Shown here: piece by piece, positions 1 through 6,939 of the stretch
Numbering within the stretch: the stretch's first letter is position 1
Layout of the letters: every line of letters begins with the position of its first letter
NCBI GenBank assembly: GCA_019417865.1
Contig: DYCW01000302.1
Location: forward strand, 1-11,358
Reading direction: 5' to 3'
DNA from: Ruminococcus sp.
GTDB lineage: Bacteria; Bacillota; Clostridia; Oscillospirales; Ruminococcaceae
Length of the DNA: 11,358 nucleotides
Position numbers and translations under genes: made by a program
Notes under the pieces: generated by a model
The model's input: only the letters and a program-made list of their open reading frames with translations
Databases searched by the model: none
What the model was told of the DNA's origin: nothing

Positions 1-89
1 GACAGGATGTGGATCATGATGGAGATATAGATCGGGATGATTTAATAAGATTGAATCGTTATCTGGCAGGTCAAATCACAGAACTTTAA
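1..89 (+). CDS. C-terminal end of a dockerin-containing protein (partial)
   Basis: The open frame enters from the left edge (first full codon at 3) and ends at TAA 87-89. The 28 visible residues include DVDHDGDIDRDDLIRLNRYL followed by AG, which is the second calcium-binding repeat of a type I dockerin: Asp at loop positions 1, 3, 5, 9 and 12, followed by a Leu-rich helix. Dockerins bind cohesins on scaffoldins and so attach enzymes or binding proteins to a cellulosome or to the cell surface. The rest of the protein lies outside the window, so its catalytic or binding part is unknown. The next gene starts 28 bases downstream on the same strand and also ends in a dockerin, suggesting a shared transcript. 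Confidence 0.85.
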   Translation, partial: QDVDHDGDIDRDDLIRLNRYLAGQITEL

Positions 90-100
90 CTTTTTTATAC

Positions 101-108
101 AGGAAAGG
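101..108 (+). promoter_or_regulatory. Ribosome binding site that decides the start at 118
   Basis: The purine run AGGAAAGG directly abuts a first ATG at 109, leaving no spacer, but lies 9 bases before a second in-frame ATG at 118. The second ATG begins a clean signal peptide (MRKLQKTAKK...). The start at 118 is therefore preferred. Confidence 0.7.
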
Positions 109-117
109 ATGATTGTT

Positions 118-1335
118 ATGAGAAAACTGCAAAAAACTGCAAAAAAACTGTTGGCAAGTGCATTCGCCCTTTCTTTAGCGGTTACCTCTTTGCCGGTGAT
201 TAGCAGCACTACGGCATTCGCAGCGGAATCAAAGCCTTTAGTGAATATGATTGGAAAAGTGGATGATTACTATTCCCTGTGGCTGTATTGCAATGATGAA
301 ACCGGAACTGCATTTACCTTTTCTGGACGAGATGTTCCAGGTTGCGTTTGGGATCTGTTTATGGAATCGGACACATTTGAAAAGGGTCATGGTGTTTGTT
401 ACAGCGAGAATATGTTTAAGCAATATTCTTTTCCAGATGCGGAAATTACAAAATGGAAGTCGGTCTCTAATGCGGATGTATATGAAGTTATCAATTATGG
501 ACCTATTATCTGGACGGATGAAGCTGGCGAAGCCCACACCTTTACTTGTATAAAAGATGTGGAAGACTATGTGATGCAGAATTATGATGTGACTTTGTTG
601 AACATAGATGAAATTCCAGAAGAAAAACTGCCGTGGGTAGCACTTGCTTCTAAACCAAGCACAGAACCGACGACGCCTACAGAACCCAAGAAAGAAAGAC
701 TCACACGGCTTAGAGATGCAGGGTATTCTGAGGATGGAAGAATATACGGTTTGTATTTGTACGACAATACGGAAACTGGTACATTGTTCACGTTCTATGG
801 GTATGATATGCCAAGCCCTTTTATGTTTTGGCTGGATGATAGTACGGGTGTTTTCGATGTGGGAGCAAAGTTTACTATGAGTGCACGTACAAAAGAAAAT
901 TTTGATTTTCCAAATGCGGATATCGTGATGCGGGGCGGCGAAGCTGGTTCTGGAAATGAATATTATGATATTACCAATTATGGTGATATTGTGTATACGG
1001 ATGAAGCCGGCGAATCCCATACCTTTACTTGTATAAAGGATGTAGAAGATTACTTGATTCAGAGCAATTTGGTTACACTGATAAGCAGTGGAGACACTAC
1101 AACAACAACGACAGCACCTTCCAATATTTTGATCGGAGATGTCACAATGGATGGCAAAGTCGATTTGTTAGATGCAATTTATCTGAATAAAATCTGTTCC
1201 AATATTATCTTTCCAACCGATATGCAGAGAATTGCGGGTGACTGTAATGCGGATGGTACAGTGAATGATGTGGACGTTGACCGGTTAATGGATTTTTGCA
1301 TTGGGTTGCAGAAGAAGCTTCCGGTTACGGATTGA
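118..1335 (+). CDS. Secreted dockerin protein with a tandemly duplicated unknown module
   Basis: The predicted product is 405 residues. Residues 1-35 form a signal peptide: a basic start, a hydrophobic core and a cleavage motif ending AFA before AES. Two related modules follow, about 45-161 and 206-322. Both contain an ETGT-x-FTF segment and end in TDEAGE(A/S)HTFTCIKDVEDY. They are joined by a Thr/Pro/Lys linker near 178-193. A Thr run near 327-332 leads to a C-terminal type I dockerin (about 340-397) with two calcium loops, DVTMDGKVDLLD and DCNADGTVNDVD. The first loop has Thr where Asn or Asp is usual. The dockerin implies attachment to a cohesin-bearing scaffoldin outside the cell. I do not recognise the duplicated module and see no glycoside hydrolase motif, so it could be a binding or structural part. 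It probably shares a transcript with the preceding dockerin gene. Confidence 0.88.
   Translation: MRKLQKTAKKLLASAFALSLAVTSLPVISSTTAFAAESKPLVNMIGKVDDYYSLWLYCNDETGTAFTFSGRDVPGCVWDLFMESDTFEKGHGVCYSENMFKQYSFPDAEITKWKSVSNADVYEVINYGPIIWTDEAGEAHTFTCIKDVEDYVMQNYDVTLLNIDEIPEEKLPWVALASKPSTEPTTPTEPKKERLTRLRDAGYSEDGRIYGLYLYDNTETGTLFTFYGYDMPSPFMFWLDDSTGVFDVGAKFTMSARTKENFDFPNADIVMRGGEAGSGNEYYDITNYGDIVYTDEAGESHTFTCIKDVEDYLIQSNLVTLISSGDTTTTTTAPSNILIGDVTMDGKVDLLDAIYLNKICSNIIFPTDMQRIAGDCNADGTVNDVDVDRLMDFCIGLQKKLPVTD
514..575 (+). repeat. Copy 1 of the internal module's most conserved segment
   Basis: This segment encodes TDEAGEAHTFTCIKDVEDYV and is nearly identical in DNA to 997-1058, 483 bases downstream. 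Most differences are at third codon positions or in one Ala/Ser codon. It marks a tandem duplication of about 161 codons within the dockerin gene. Confidence 0.85.
997..1058 (+). repeat. Copy 2 of the internal module's most conserved segment
   Basis: This segment encodes TDEAGESHTFTCIKDVEDYL and pairs with 514-575. The rest of the module is more diverged between the two copies, so this end of the module appears to be the most constrained part or the part most recently homogenised. Confidence 0.85.
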
Positions 1336-1434
1336 GTAGAACTTTTTGAGATAGAAGAACAGTGTAAAACTGTTAGGATTTTATGAAGTTCCCTTTTCTT
1401 TTTACGCAGACTTGATAGATTGTTCACAGCTACA

Positions 1435-1443
1435 TGGTAAAAT
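1435..1443 (+). promoter_or_regulatory. Possible extended -10 promoter for the lipoprotein gene
   Basis: TGGTAAAAT fits an extended -10 element (TGn followed by TAAAAT, five of six matches to TATAAT) about 60 bases before the lipoprotein start. A TTGATA lies at 1412-1417, but its 20-base spacing is too long to be a good -35 box. The gap of 168 bases after the dockerin gene is otherwise AT-rich and has no convincing terminator. Confidence 0.35.
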
Positions 1444-1503
1444 AAAAAGGATAAAGGTTGCAAAAAGAACAATTTGGGTTTGCAGGGAAAAGGAGAGTAC
1501 TTT

Positions 1504-2553
1504 ATGAGGAAAAATAGCATAACAAAAAGCTGCCGCAAGATTGTATTATTTTGTGCTGCGGTGTGTTTGCTGTGCAGCAGCGGATGCGGAGAGAAACCAT
1601 CGTCTATTCCGCTAACCCCATCCACAACGATACAAACCACGCTTTCCACAACAGAAGAAACCGTTGTAACAACAACGGTTTCTTCCGATATGACGACAGC
1701 GGAAGCGACAACCACAGCAGAAACCACAACGACGGTAGAAACGACAACAGCTGCACCAGTTGTTTCTGTGGAAACTGATGGCTCTGCCACCGCAGTGATG
1801 CAGGAAGATGGCAGTGTACTGCTGGATTTCTATCAGGGAGCTTGTCAAATCACATTGCCGGCTTCTTGGGCAGAGCAGGTATTTGTACAGGAGGGAATCG
1901 TTTATCACCGTGCCGTGTGGGAGGATACCAACGGCGGCGGAAAGCTGTTTTCGATTCGTGTGACCAGTCTGGAGCAAGCTGCAAATACGCCTTTTGTCCT
2001 GTTAGGGTCTTGTGCAGAGGGTTGTGTGTTCTATTATCTTCCGCAGGATATGCAGTGTAATCCGGATGGTTTTGCCTTGATGGAAGCCTTTTTAGCGATG
2101 GCAAACGAATGTGAAAGTGTGCTTTCCAGTGCAGTTTGTCCAACCAGTTGCACGCCCATTTCGATGAATGACTTTGCGGTCCCGTCTGATTCCATAGAAG
2201 ACATCACTTACGGTTACTGGGAAGTGATGGATGAAACATTACAGATGCAGCAATTTACACCGTATCTGACGTTTGAACAGGATGGGAAAATGTCCTATCA
2301 GTATGGAATGCAGATAGAAGAGGGCAGTTATATTGTGAATGCAGCACAATCCTATTTAGATGTGAATCATGCAGATGCGGTTAGTGCCATTGCCTACTTC
2401 AACGGTACGCTGCATGAAATCAAACTATATGCCTCTCAGCCAATGATGCTAGAAATGAATGGAATGACTGGTATCGAAGCCGAGAAACCAGAAGATACCT
2501 GGTCATTTACTTATTATCCGATAGAAACTTGGGACGTGGATGAAGTCGATTAA
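1504..2553 (+). CDS. Cys-rich surface lipoprotein with a Thr-rich linker
   Basis: The product has 349 residues from the ATG at 1504, chosen because AAGGAG at 1489-1494 is well spaced from it. An in-frame TTG at 1474 has no such site. Residues 1-28 look like a lipoprotein signal: basic start, hydrophobic stretch IVLFCAAVCLLC, then SSGC with Cys28 as the likely lipidated residue. The lipobox is imperfect, with Ser at -3. Residues about 38-85 are a low-complexity Thr/Glu/Ala linker that would hold the rest away from the membrane. The region 104-210 (pattern ITLPASW...LFSIRV...YYLPQDMQ) resembles an uncharacterised secreted domain of Clostridia that I recall only loosely. Residues 232-340 may be a second beta-rich domain. 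The mature part has seven further Cys residues. No enzyme motif is seen, and its role is unknown. Confidence 0.82.
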   Translation: MRKNSITKSCRKIVLFCAAVCLLCSSGCGEKPSSIPLTPSTTIQTTLSTTEETVVTTTVSSDMTTAEATTTAETTTTVETTTAAPVVSVETDGSATAVMQEDGSVLLDFYQGACQITLPASWAEQVFVQEGIVYHRAVWEDTNGGGKLFSIRVTSLEQAANTPFVLLGSCAEGCVFYYLPQDMQCNPDGFALMEAFLAMANECESVLSSAVCPTSCTPISMNDFAVPSDSIEDITYGYWEVMDETLQMQQFTPYLTFEQDGKMSYQYGMQIEEGSYIVNAAQSYLDVNHADAVSAIAYFNGTLHEIKLYASQPMMLEMNGMTGIEAEKPEDTWSFTYYPIETWDVDEVD

Positions 2554-2574
2554 GCTGTTTGCAGAATAAAAAAT

Positions 2575-2619
2575 AAAACCGGTATTCCGTTCTCTAATAG
2601 AGTGGAACACCGGTTTTTT
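2575..2619. terminator. Bidirectional intrinsic terminator between convergent genes
   Basis: AAAACCGGTATTCC (2575-2588) pairs with GGAACACCGGTTTT (2604-2617) with one mismatch. The inner bases extend the stem to a five-base loop. On the + strand the stem runs into TTTTTT. On the - strand it is followed by TTTTATTTTTTA. It can therefore end both the lipoprotein transcript and the sigma/anti-sigma transcript. Confidence 0.88.
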
Positions 2620-2655
2620 CAATGGAGAGAGTTGGATTTTATCGTAAAATAAGCG

Positions 2656-4440
2656 TTATTCTGCGGTTGTTTCTGTCAAAGAGATGGTGACATCATCCAG
2701 TTTTATGGATGCGACTGCATTCGGGTCAATCGGCTGAGACAGGTCAAATTCTAAGACACCTGTGCCGCCCAGCTGGTGCGAAATGCCATATCCTGCAACC
2801 GTTCCGCCTTTTCCCTGCTGTAAATCCGTTGCCGTTACTTCTGTACCGTCTGTCAAAATCACAGAAACAGATTTCGGTTGACTGGACAGATTGGGATCCA
2901 TTGGACCAGTCAGTTTGATATGGGATGTGAAGCAGGTGACTTGTTGGATGTTGAAGCTGCGATAGGAATTTTGGGATTCTACATAGTATTTCCATGTACC
3001 ATCCGCTGCGTAAGTTTTGCTTGGAATCTTCTGAATGTTGTCCAGATGGAAGGAAACCGTGCCACGGCTGCTGCCATCGGAAGTGTACAAATCAAATTGC
3101 ACATCTGCCTGTTCGTTCAGGAATGCATCCATCTGGAATTTGCAGGTGATGACATATTCCCCATCGTTCCCCTTTTCACAAGTCGATATTCCACTGCTGA
3201 TGGATTCAGAAATCCATTTCCCATCCACTTGCGGTGTGAGGAAATCCATATCTATTTGGAATCCTTCTGGAAGTGTAGTTGGATCGTCTGGTGCAGCATT
3301 CAGTACCATGGCGAGGTTTGTGCCATCGCTGATGACGCCAAGCGGTGTGACCGTAAAGCCGTCCATACCAGTAATTGTGAAATCAGAGAGTGTTGCTGTC
3401 ATGGAAGACGGGTCAAGAATGGTATTGTCTGCCTTGCGTGTGAGCGGAATCGTTACATCATCCATCTGCACAGCAGTGACAGCAGTTGGATCAATGGGGG
3501 TTTCCAGATAGAGGAATTGTTCAACCTGTGTCAGGTCTTCTGTTACAATGCCCTCGTTGCGGCAACCGTTTGACATATATTCTCCTGCTACCGTGCTGCC
3601 ATCTGCCAGTACCACGCTGACATGGTCTGCTGGATTGATTTGCTTGTCTGCGGTACCATCTATCGTGAGCGTCAGCGGCTGCAAAATCACCTGTTCTACA
3701 TTCAGGAAACCCTTTGCGTTGCTCCACTTTCCGGAAGCCGTGTAAACGGTTCTTTGCGGTTCACTTTGCAAATCAATGGTAATTGAAATGGTACCAATGA
3801 CACCGAAATTCTGTGCAAGCTTACCATAATTCTCCCCTTGCCATACCTGGGCTTCCATTTCTTCTTTGAATACCGTTTGATCTTCCCATGTGCCATTGTC
3901 CAAGTGAATCTTATTGGTAAATAGATATCCATTTTCTTCTGGTGTCATGCTGCAAGAACCGGTTGTCATCAGATCCATACGGGTTTTTCCATTAAGCCAT
4001 TTATTTGCAGTTGGTGAAATGCCGAATTGATCCGTATACTTTTCTGGATCGTCTGTTTTCGGTGTCAGATGAACGGCATAGTACAAATTGGATTCATCTG
4101 CAAAAGCGGCAACCAGTTCGGCATCTAAATCTTCCAGATCAGCAGAAAAAGCAGAAATAGTGTCGGCTTGTTCTACGGCGTATTGTGCCGTTGCTGCTGT
4201 ATCGCTGCTATTGGGGAATAACTGGTGAATCCAGTCCGTTCCCTGTATGGCAGAGACGGAAACCATGCCAATGACACCGACACAAGCTGCAACGGCAATC
4301 CCGGCGGTCATATTGCGTTTCCATGTTCGACGGTGCAGGACAGGTTTGGCGTTGGTTTCAATTTGCTGTAAAATCTGTTGTTCGCAGTGTTCAGGCATTT
4401 GAATGCGATTCATAACCTGTTTGTAACGTTCCTTGTTCAT
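2656..4440 (-). CDS. Probable membrane anti-sigma factor / sensor with a duplicated ectodomain
   Basis: The product has 594 residues. A short basic cytoplasmic part (1-43, with MPEHCEQQIL) precedes one membrane segment (about 44-65). A very large outer region follows and appears to be a tandem duplication: copy 1 about 96-335 and copy 2 about 353-590. Matching landmarks are ESNLYYAVHL / DGTNLAMVLN, TASGKW (Trp239) / AADGTW (Trp483), and IDPTAVTAVQMDDVTIPL (from 316) / IDPNAVASIKLDDVTISL (from 571). The start overlaps the end of the ECF sigma gene by 50 bp, which argues for translational coupling and a sigma/anti-sigma pair. The layout resembles DUF4179/DUF5643-type sigma partners, but no zinc anti-sigma (HxxxCxxC) motif is present. 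The inferred role is to hold the sigma factor at the membrane and release it when the outer region senses a signal, which cannot be read from the sequence. Confidence 0.75.
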   Translation of the reverse strand: MNKERYKQVMNRIQMPEHCEQQILQQIETNAKPVLHRRTWKRNMTAGIAVAACVGVIGMVSVSAIQGTDWIHQLFPNSSDTAATAQYAVEQADTISAFSADLEDLDAELVAAFADESNLYYAVHLTPKTDDPEKYTDQFGISPTANKWLNGKTRMDLMTTGSCSMTPEENGYLFTNKIHLDNGTWEDQTVFKEEMEAQVWQGENYGKLAQNFGVIGTISITIDLQSEPQRTVYTASGKWSNAKGFLNVEQVILQPLTLTIDGTADKQINPADHVSVVLADGSTVAGEYMSNGCRNEGIVTEDLTQVEQFLYLETPIDPTAVTAVQMDDVTIPLTRKADNTILDPSSMTATLSDFTITGMDGFTVTPLGVISDGTNLAMVLNAAPDDPTTLPEGFQIDMDFLTPQVDGKWISESISSGISTCEKGNDGEYVITCKFQMDAFLNEQADVQFDLYTSDGSSRGTVSFHLDNIQKIPSKTYAADGTWKYYVESQNSYRSFNIQQVTCFTSHIKLTGPMDPNLSSQPKSVSVILTDGTEVTATDLQQGKGGTVAGYGISHQLGGTGVLEFDLSQPIDPNAVASIKLDDVTISLTETTAE

Positions 4441-4915
4441 AAGATTCCCTCCCTTGTTCAGTCAGTGCCAATTTTAATTTCTTTCTGGCACGGGCAAGCT
4501 GTGTTTGAATGGTGGAAATATTTCTGCCAGTTAGCTCCGCAATTTCCTGAATGGAATATTCCTCGTAGTAATAGAGTAATATCACAACTCGATAGCGTTC
4601 CGGCAGAGCGAATACCTCTTCATAGAGCAGGCTGTCGGTTGGGTCGGTGAATAATTCCGGAATTTCCTTCGACGCAGCCCGTCTGCTGTACCATGTGGAT
4701 TTTTTGAGGTTGTGGCAGGCGTTGATGGTGACACGAATCAGCCATGCTTTTTCCATGCCAGCATCGGAAAATGGCTTGGACAATTGGTAAAATTTTAGAA
4801 AGGTTTCTTGTGCAATATCTTCGGCATCCGCCTGATTGCGGAGATAGGTATAGGCGATGCGGTAGACCATGTCTTTGTGTTGGGTTAACTTTTTTTGAAA
4901 CAGGGATTTTTCCAT
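4391..4915 (-). CDS. ECF-type RNA polymerase sigma factor
   Basis: The product has 174 residues from the ATG at 4915, preceded by GGAAGGTGG at a suitable distance. An upstream in-frame GTG at 4990 would lie inside the predicted promoter and is rejected. Region 2 is clear at residues 15-70: DMVYRIAYTYLRNQADAEDI, then AQETFLKFYQL and KAWLIRVTINACHNLKK. Region 4 is at about 95-150: LPERYRVVILLYYYEEYSI, then QEIAELTGRNISTIQTQLARARKKL, the helix-turn-helix that contacts the -35 box. There is no sigma-70 region 1 or 3, as expected for the ECF group. The next gene overlaps it by 50 bp and encodes its likely membrane anti-sigma partner. Target genes are unknown; the group often serves envelope stress or surface-polymer sensing. 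Confidence 0.93.
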   Translation of the reverse strand: MEKSLFQKKLTQHKDMVYRIAYTYLRNQADAEDIAQETFLKFYQLSKPFSDAGMEKAWLIRVTINACHNLKKSTWYSRRAASKEIPELFTDPTDSLLYEEVFALPERYRVVILLYYYEEYSIQEIAELTGRNISTIQTQLARARKKLKLALTEQGRESYEQGTLQTGYESHSNA

Positions 4916-4958
4916 GTATTCCACCTTCCTTTCTGTCTGTATTTGAAGTACTTCACCC

Positions 4959-4992
4959 ATATAACAACTGAGAAGGGCAAAAAATCTCACAA
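4959..4992 (-). promoter_or_regulatory. Candidate autoregulated ECF promoter of the sigma operon
   Basis: Read on the - strand, TTGTGAGATTTTT (about 4980-4992) is followed after about 14 bases by GTTATAT (4959-4965). The start of transcription would fall near 4950, about 35 bases before the start codon. No TTGACA/TATAAT pair with normal spacing is present. The arrangement fits an ECF-type promoter recognised by the sigma factor's own product, but this is inferred from position and sequence only. Confidence 0.35.
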
Positions 4993-5090
4993 GGATGAAA
5001 ATTTTTTTCCGGGGAGCGGGGATGACCGTGCAGCAGGTTCATTTGTCGGTATGGTTTAAGCAGTATATTTATATTTTTCTCTATCCTGCA

Positions 5091-5136
5091 AAAACATCAC
5101 CGCCGTTTGCAGGGATATTTTGCAAACGGCGGTGAT
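5091..5136 (-). terminator. Intrinsic terminator of the GntR-ABC unit
   Basis: The 16-bp perfect stem (5096-5111 with 5121-5136) has a nine-base loop. On the - strand it ends in GTTTTTG, so it ends transcription coming from the permease and small-protein genes. It starts 75 bases after the small gene's stop codon. Between it and the sigma promoter (about 5000-5090) I see only AT-rich sequence. Confidence 0.8.
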
Positions 5137-5211
5137 TTCTATTTCAAACCTACATTGTAGCAAGCAAATTATGATTGTTTGGCATTTTTCCTGTGCTTTT
5201 GGCTTCTGCTG

Positions 5212-5340
5212 TCAGGTTTGCTGTGTGTGCTTTCGCTTGTTTTCTATAAAACTTTGGAATTGTTTCCCATAAGCCGGTGCTTTTTTTGCAATATAAATGA
5301 CAGCCGCCGTCAGGATTGCCACTTTAGCCCATTTTTTCAT
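5212..5340 (-). CDS. Small single-pass membrane protein, 42 residues
   Basis: The gene has ATG at 5340-5338 and TGA at 5214-5212. It starts 13 bases after the permease stop and has an excellent AAGGAG site 9 bases before the ATG, overlapping the permease stop. The product begins MKKWAKVAILTAAVIYIAKK, giving one short hydrophobic segment (about 5-18) flanked by lysines. A polar, basic tail with AYGKQFQSFIENKRKH follows. It lies between the permease and the operon's terminator, so it should be co-transcribed with the GntR-ABC genes. I recognise no family. It could be an accessory subunit of the transporter, an independent small membrane protein, or a non-functional open frame. The ribosome binding site and spacing favour a translated gene. 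Confidence 0.62.
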   Translation of the reverse strand: MKKWAKVAILTAAVIYIAKKAPAYGKQFQSFIENKRKHTQQT

Positions 5341-5353
5341 CTGCAAGATCTCC

Positions 5354-6172
5354 TTAGAAGCTCATTTTCTTATCGGTCAAATACACGGTCAGACCATAGC
5401 AAACCGCAGCAAACACCAGATTGATGCCCATTGCCAGCATCAGGAATGGCAGAGAAGAATCCAGACCGTAAGACAGACCATTTTCTGTAATTGCGATTTC
5501 CATTGAGAACATACCGTCGGAAACCATGCTAATCAAACTGCTGATTGCAGATTGCAGCAATTCCAATGCAATCCAGAAAATAAATGCCACAAAGCTGCCG
5601 ATTTTCTTGTTGCCCAGCAGGGTTCTTGCCATGGTAATCGCAAGGTAAATCGTTGTAATCATCACAACAATCTGTAAGATCATGTTCAGCAGGAACAAAA
5701 TGATGGAACCAGCACTATCTGTAAAGGCATCCCGCAATGGAATCAAAATTTGACCGACAAGGCTGTTGATGTCCAATTCACTAATCAGTAGAAAAATATC
5801 CACGACGCCCAGAACTACAAAGATCAGAACCAGTGCAGCAGTTGCAAATAAGCCCATCAGCACCTTACAAAGAATCCACTGCCAAGTTGGGGTTGGCGTC
5901 AGGAACAGCATATAGCCGGATTTTTTGCGAATCTCGTTGTCAAAGAGCAGGACACAGTATAGTGCACCGGCCAACAGGGAACAGCAGGCAGCAATGATTA
6001 GCAATACTACTGCGGTTCCCCAAATGCCTGCAAAAAGGTCATTGTTCCCGTGGGTTAGCTTCATTCCGCCGTATCCGATTAGATAAGCAACCTCCAGACA
6101 GCCGATGATAATCCCGATAACCAGAAACATAAATCTGGATTTCTTAATTTCGTATTTGAATACATTTCCCAT
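5354..6172 (-). CDS. ABC-2 type transporter permease
   Basis: The product has 272 residues with about six membrane helices (near 14-34, 48-76, 102-130, 155-182, 191-215 and 241-265), beginning MGNVFKYEIKKSRFMFLVIG. The segment after helix 2, NEIRKKSGYMLFLTPTPTWQWILCK, matches the coupling-helix region common in ABC-2 permeases of the GntR-linked type (Y-x-LFLTP). Start at ATG 6172, preceded by GGGAGG. It lies 42 bases after the ATPase gene and should form the membrane channel of that transporter, probably as a homodimer or with the small protein downstream. The substrate is unknown. Related modules export or respond to peptides, antibiotics or lipids, but nothing in the sequence identifies one. 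Confidence 0.85.
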   Translation of the reverse strand: MGNVFKYEIKKSRFMFLVIGIIIGCLEVAYLIGYGGMKLTHGNNDLFAGIWGTAVVLLIIAACCSLLAGALYCVLLFDNEIRKKSGYMLFLTPTPTWQWILCKVLMGLFATAALVLIFVVLGVVDIFLLISELDINSLVGQILIPLRDAFTDSAGSIILFLLNMILQIVVMITTIYLAITMARTLLGNKKIGSFVAFIFWIALELLQSAISSLISMVSDGMFSMEIAITENGLSYGLDSSLPFLMLAMGINLVFAAVCYGLTVYLTDKKMSF

Positions 6173-6214
6173 GATGTAAAATCCTCCCTGTAATCTGTCT
6201 TTCTATCATTCTAC

Positions 6215-6922
6215 TTAAAACTGCGGCACAGCCGTGTCTGCATAAATCTCTCGATACAAGTCGGAAATCGACTTGCCGTACTGTGCACGGATGCTTTCCA
6301 GTTCGCCTTCCAGCACCAGTTTGCCGTGTTTCATCATCACTACATTGTCTACAATTGGCTCCAATTCGTCGAACAAGTGGCTGGAGATGATGAAGGTTGC
6401 ACCGTTTCCGGTTGCCTGAATGACGGTGTGAATGATCTGATCCCGTCCAATCAAGTCAATGCCGTTGAGCGGTTCATCCAGCATGATGACTTCTGCCCGT
6501 CTGGAAAGGGTGACTGCAATTTTCAGTTTTGCAGCCATACCGGAGGACAATGCCCGCATTTTTAAGTCTGGTGTCAGCTCCATGAATGTCAGCAAGCGGT
6601 CAAACAGATCCGGGTCGAAATCGGCAAAGAAATCCTTGTGGAAGGTCTTTACATCTTGAATCCGCATGTAATCATAGTAGAATGGTTCTGTTGACATATA
6701 AGCAATGTGCTTTTTGCTCTCCACTCCAATCGGCATCCCCTTGTAGGTCAGGCTGCCGGAAGTGATTTTTACCAGACCGGCTGCGGATTTCATCATGGTA
6801 CTTTTTCCGCTACCGTTTGGTCCGACTAGTGCATATACCTTTCCCGGTTCAAATGCCACGGTCAAATCATCCAGTGCTCGTTTGGTGTCGTAACCTTTTA
6901 CGACATGTTCAAATTTCAGCAT
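6215..6922 (-). CDS. ABC transporter ATP-binding protein (YtrB/EcsA-like group)
   Basis: The product has 235 residues from the ATG at 6922, chosen because AAAGGAG lies 9 bases upstream. An in-frame TTG at 6943 overlaps the regulator's stop codon and is less likely. Walker A is GPNGSGKST (34-42), the signature is LSSGM (125-129) with AAKLKIA after it, Walker B is VIMLDEP (145-151), the D-loop is LNGID, and the H-loop His is 182. The signature departs from LSGGQ in the way typical of the exporter-type group with S-x-GM-xx-KL. Around residue 79, where a Gln (Q-loop) is usual, the sequence reads MSTEPFYYD. It powers the permease encoded next. It starts 17 bases after the GntR gene and should be repressed by it. 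Confidence 0.93.
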   Translation of the reverse strand: MLKFEHVVKGYDTKRALDDLTVAFEPGKVYALVGPNGSGKSTMMKSAAGLVKITSGSLTYKGMPIGVESKKHIAYMSTEPFYYDYMRIQDVKTFHKDFFADFDPDLFDRLLTFMELTPDLKMRALSSGMAAKLKIAVTLSRRAEVIMLDEPLNGIDLIGRDQIIHTVIQATGNGATFIISSHLFDELEPIVDNVVMMKHGKLVLEGELESIRAQYGKSISDLYREIYADTAVPQF

Positions 6923-6939
6923 AATCCCTTTCTCCTTTG

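Noticed and set aside
238..1020. Long open frame on the - strand (260 codons)
   Set aside because: It lies wholly antisense to the dockerin gene, has no ribosome binding site and no domain. The + strand product has a signal peptide, repeats and a dockerin.
1358..1374. AACAGT / ACTGTT hairpin after the dockerin gene
   Set aside because: The stem is only six bases, AT-rich, and the following TTTT is offset, so it is too weak to call a terminator.
1612..1760. Repetitive ACA/ACC/ACG-rich DNA that could be mistaken for a tandem DNA repeat
   Set aside because: The period is irregular, and it is explained by codons for the Thr-rich surface linker.
1179..1790. Val-rich open frame on the - strand (203 codons)
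   Set aside because: Its Val/Ser run is the antisense reading of the Thr-rich linker codons of the lipoprotein, and it spans two real genes.
2878..3573. Open frame on the + strand (231 codons)
   Set aside because: It is antisense to the anti-sigma gene, its composition is not protein-like, and it has no start signal.
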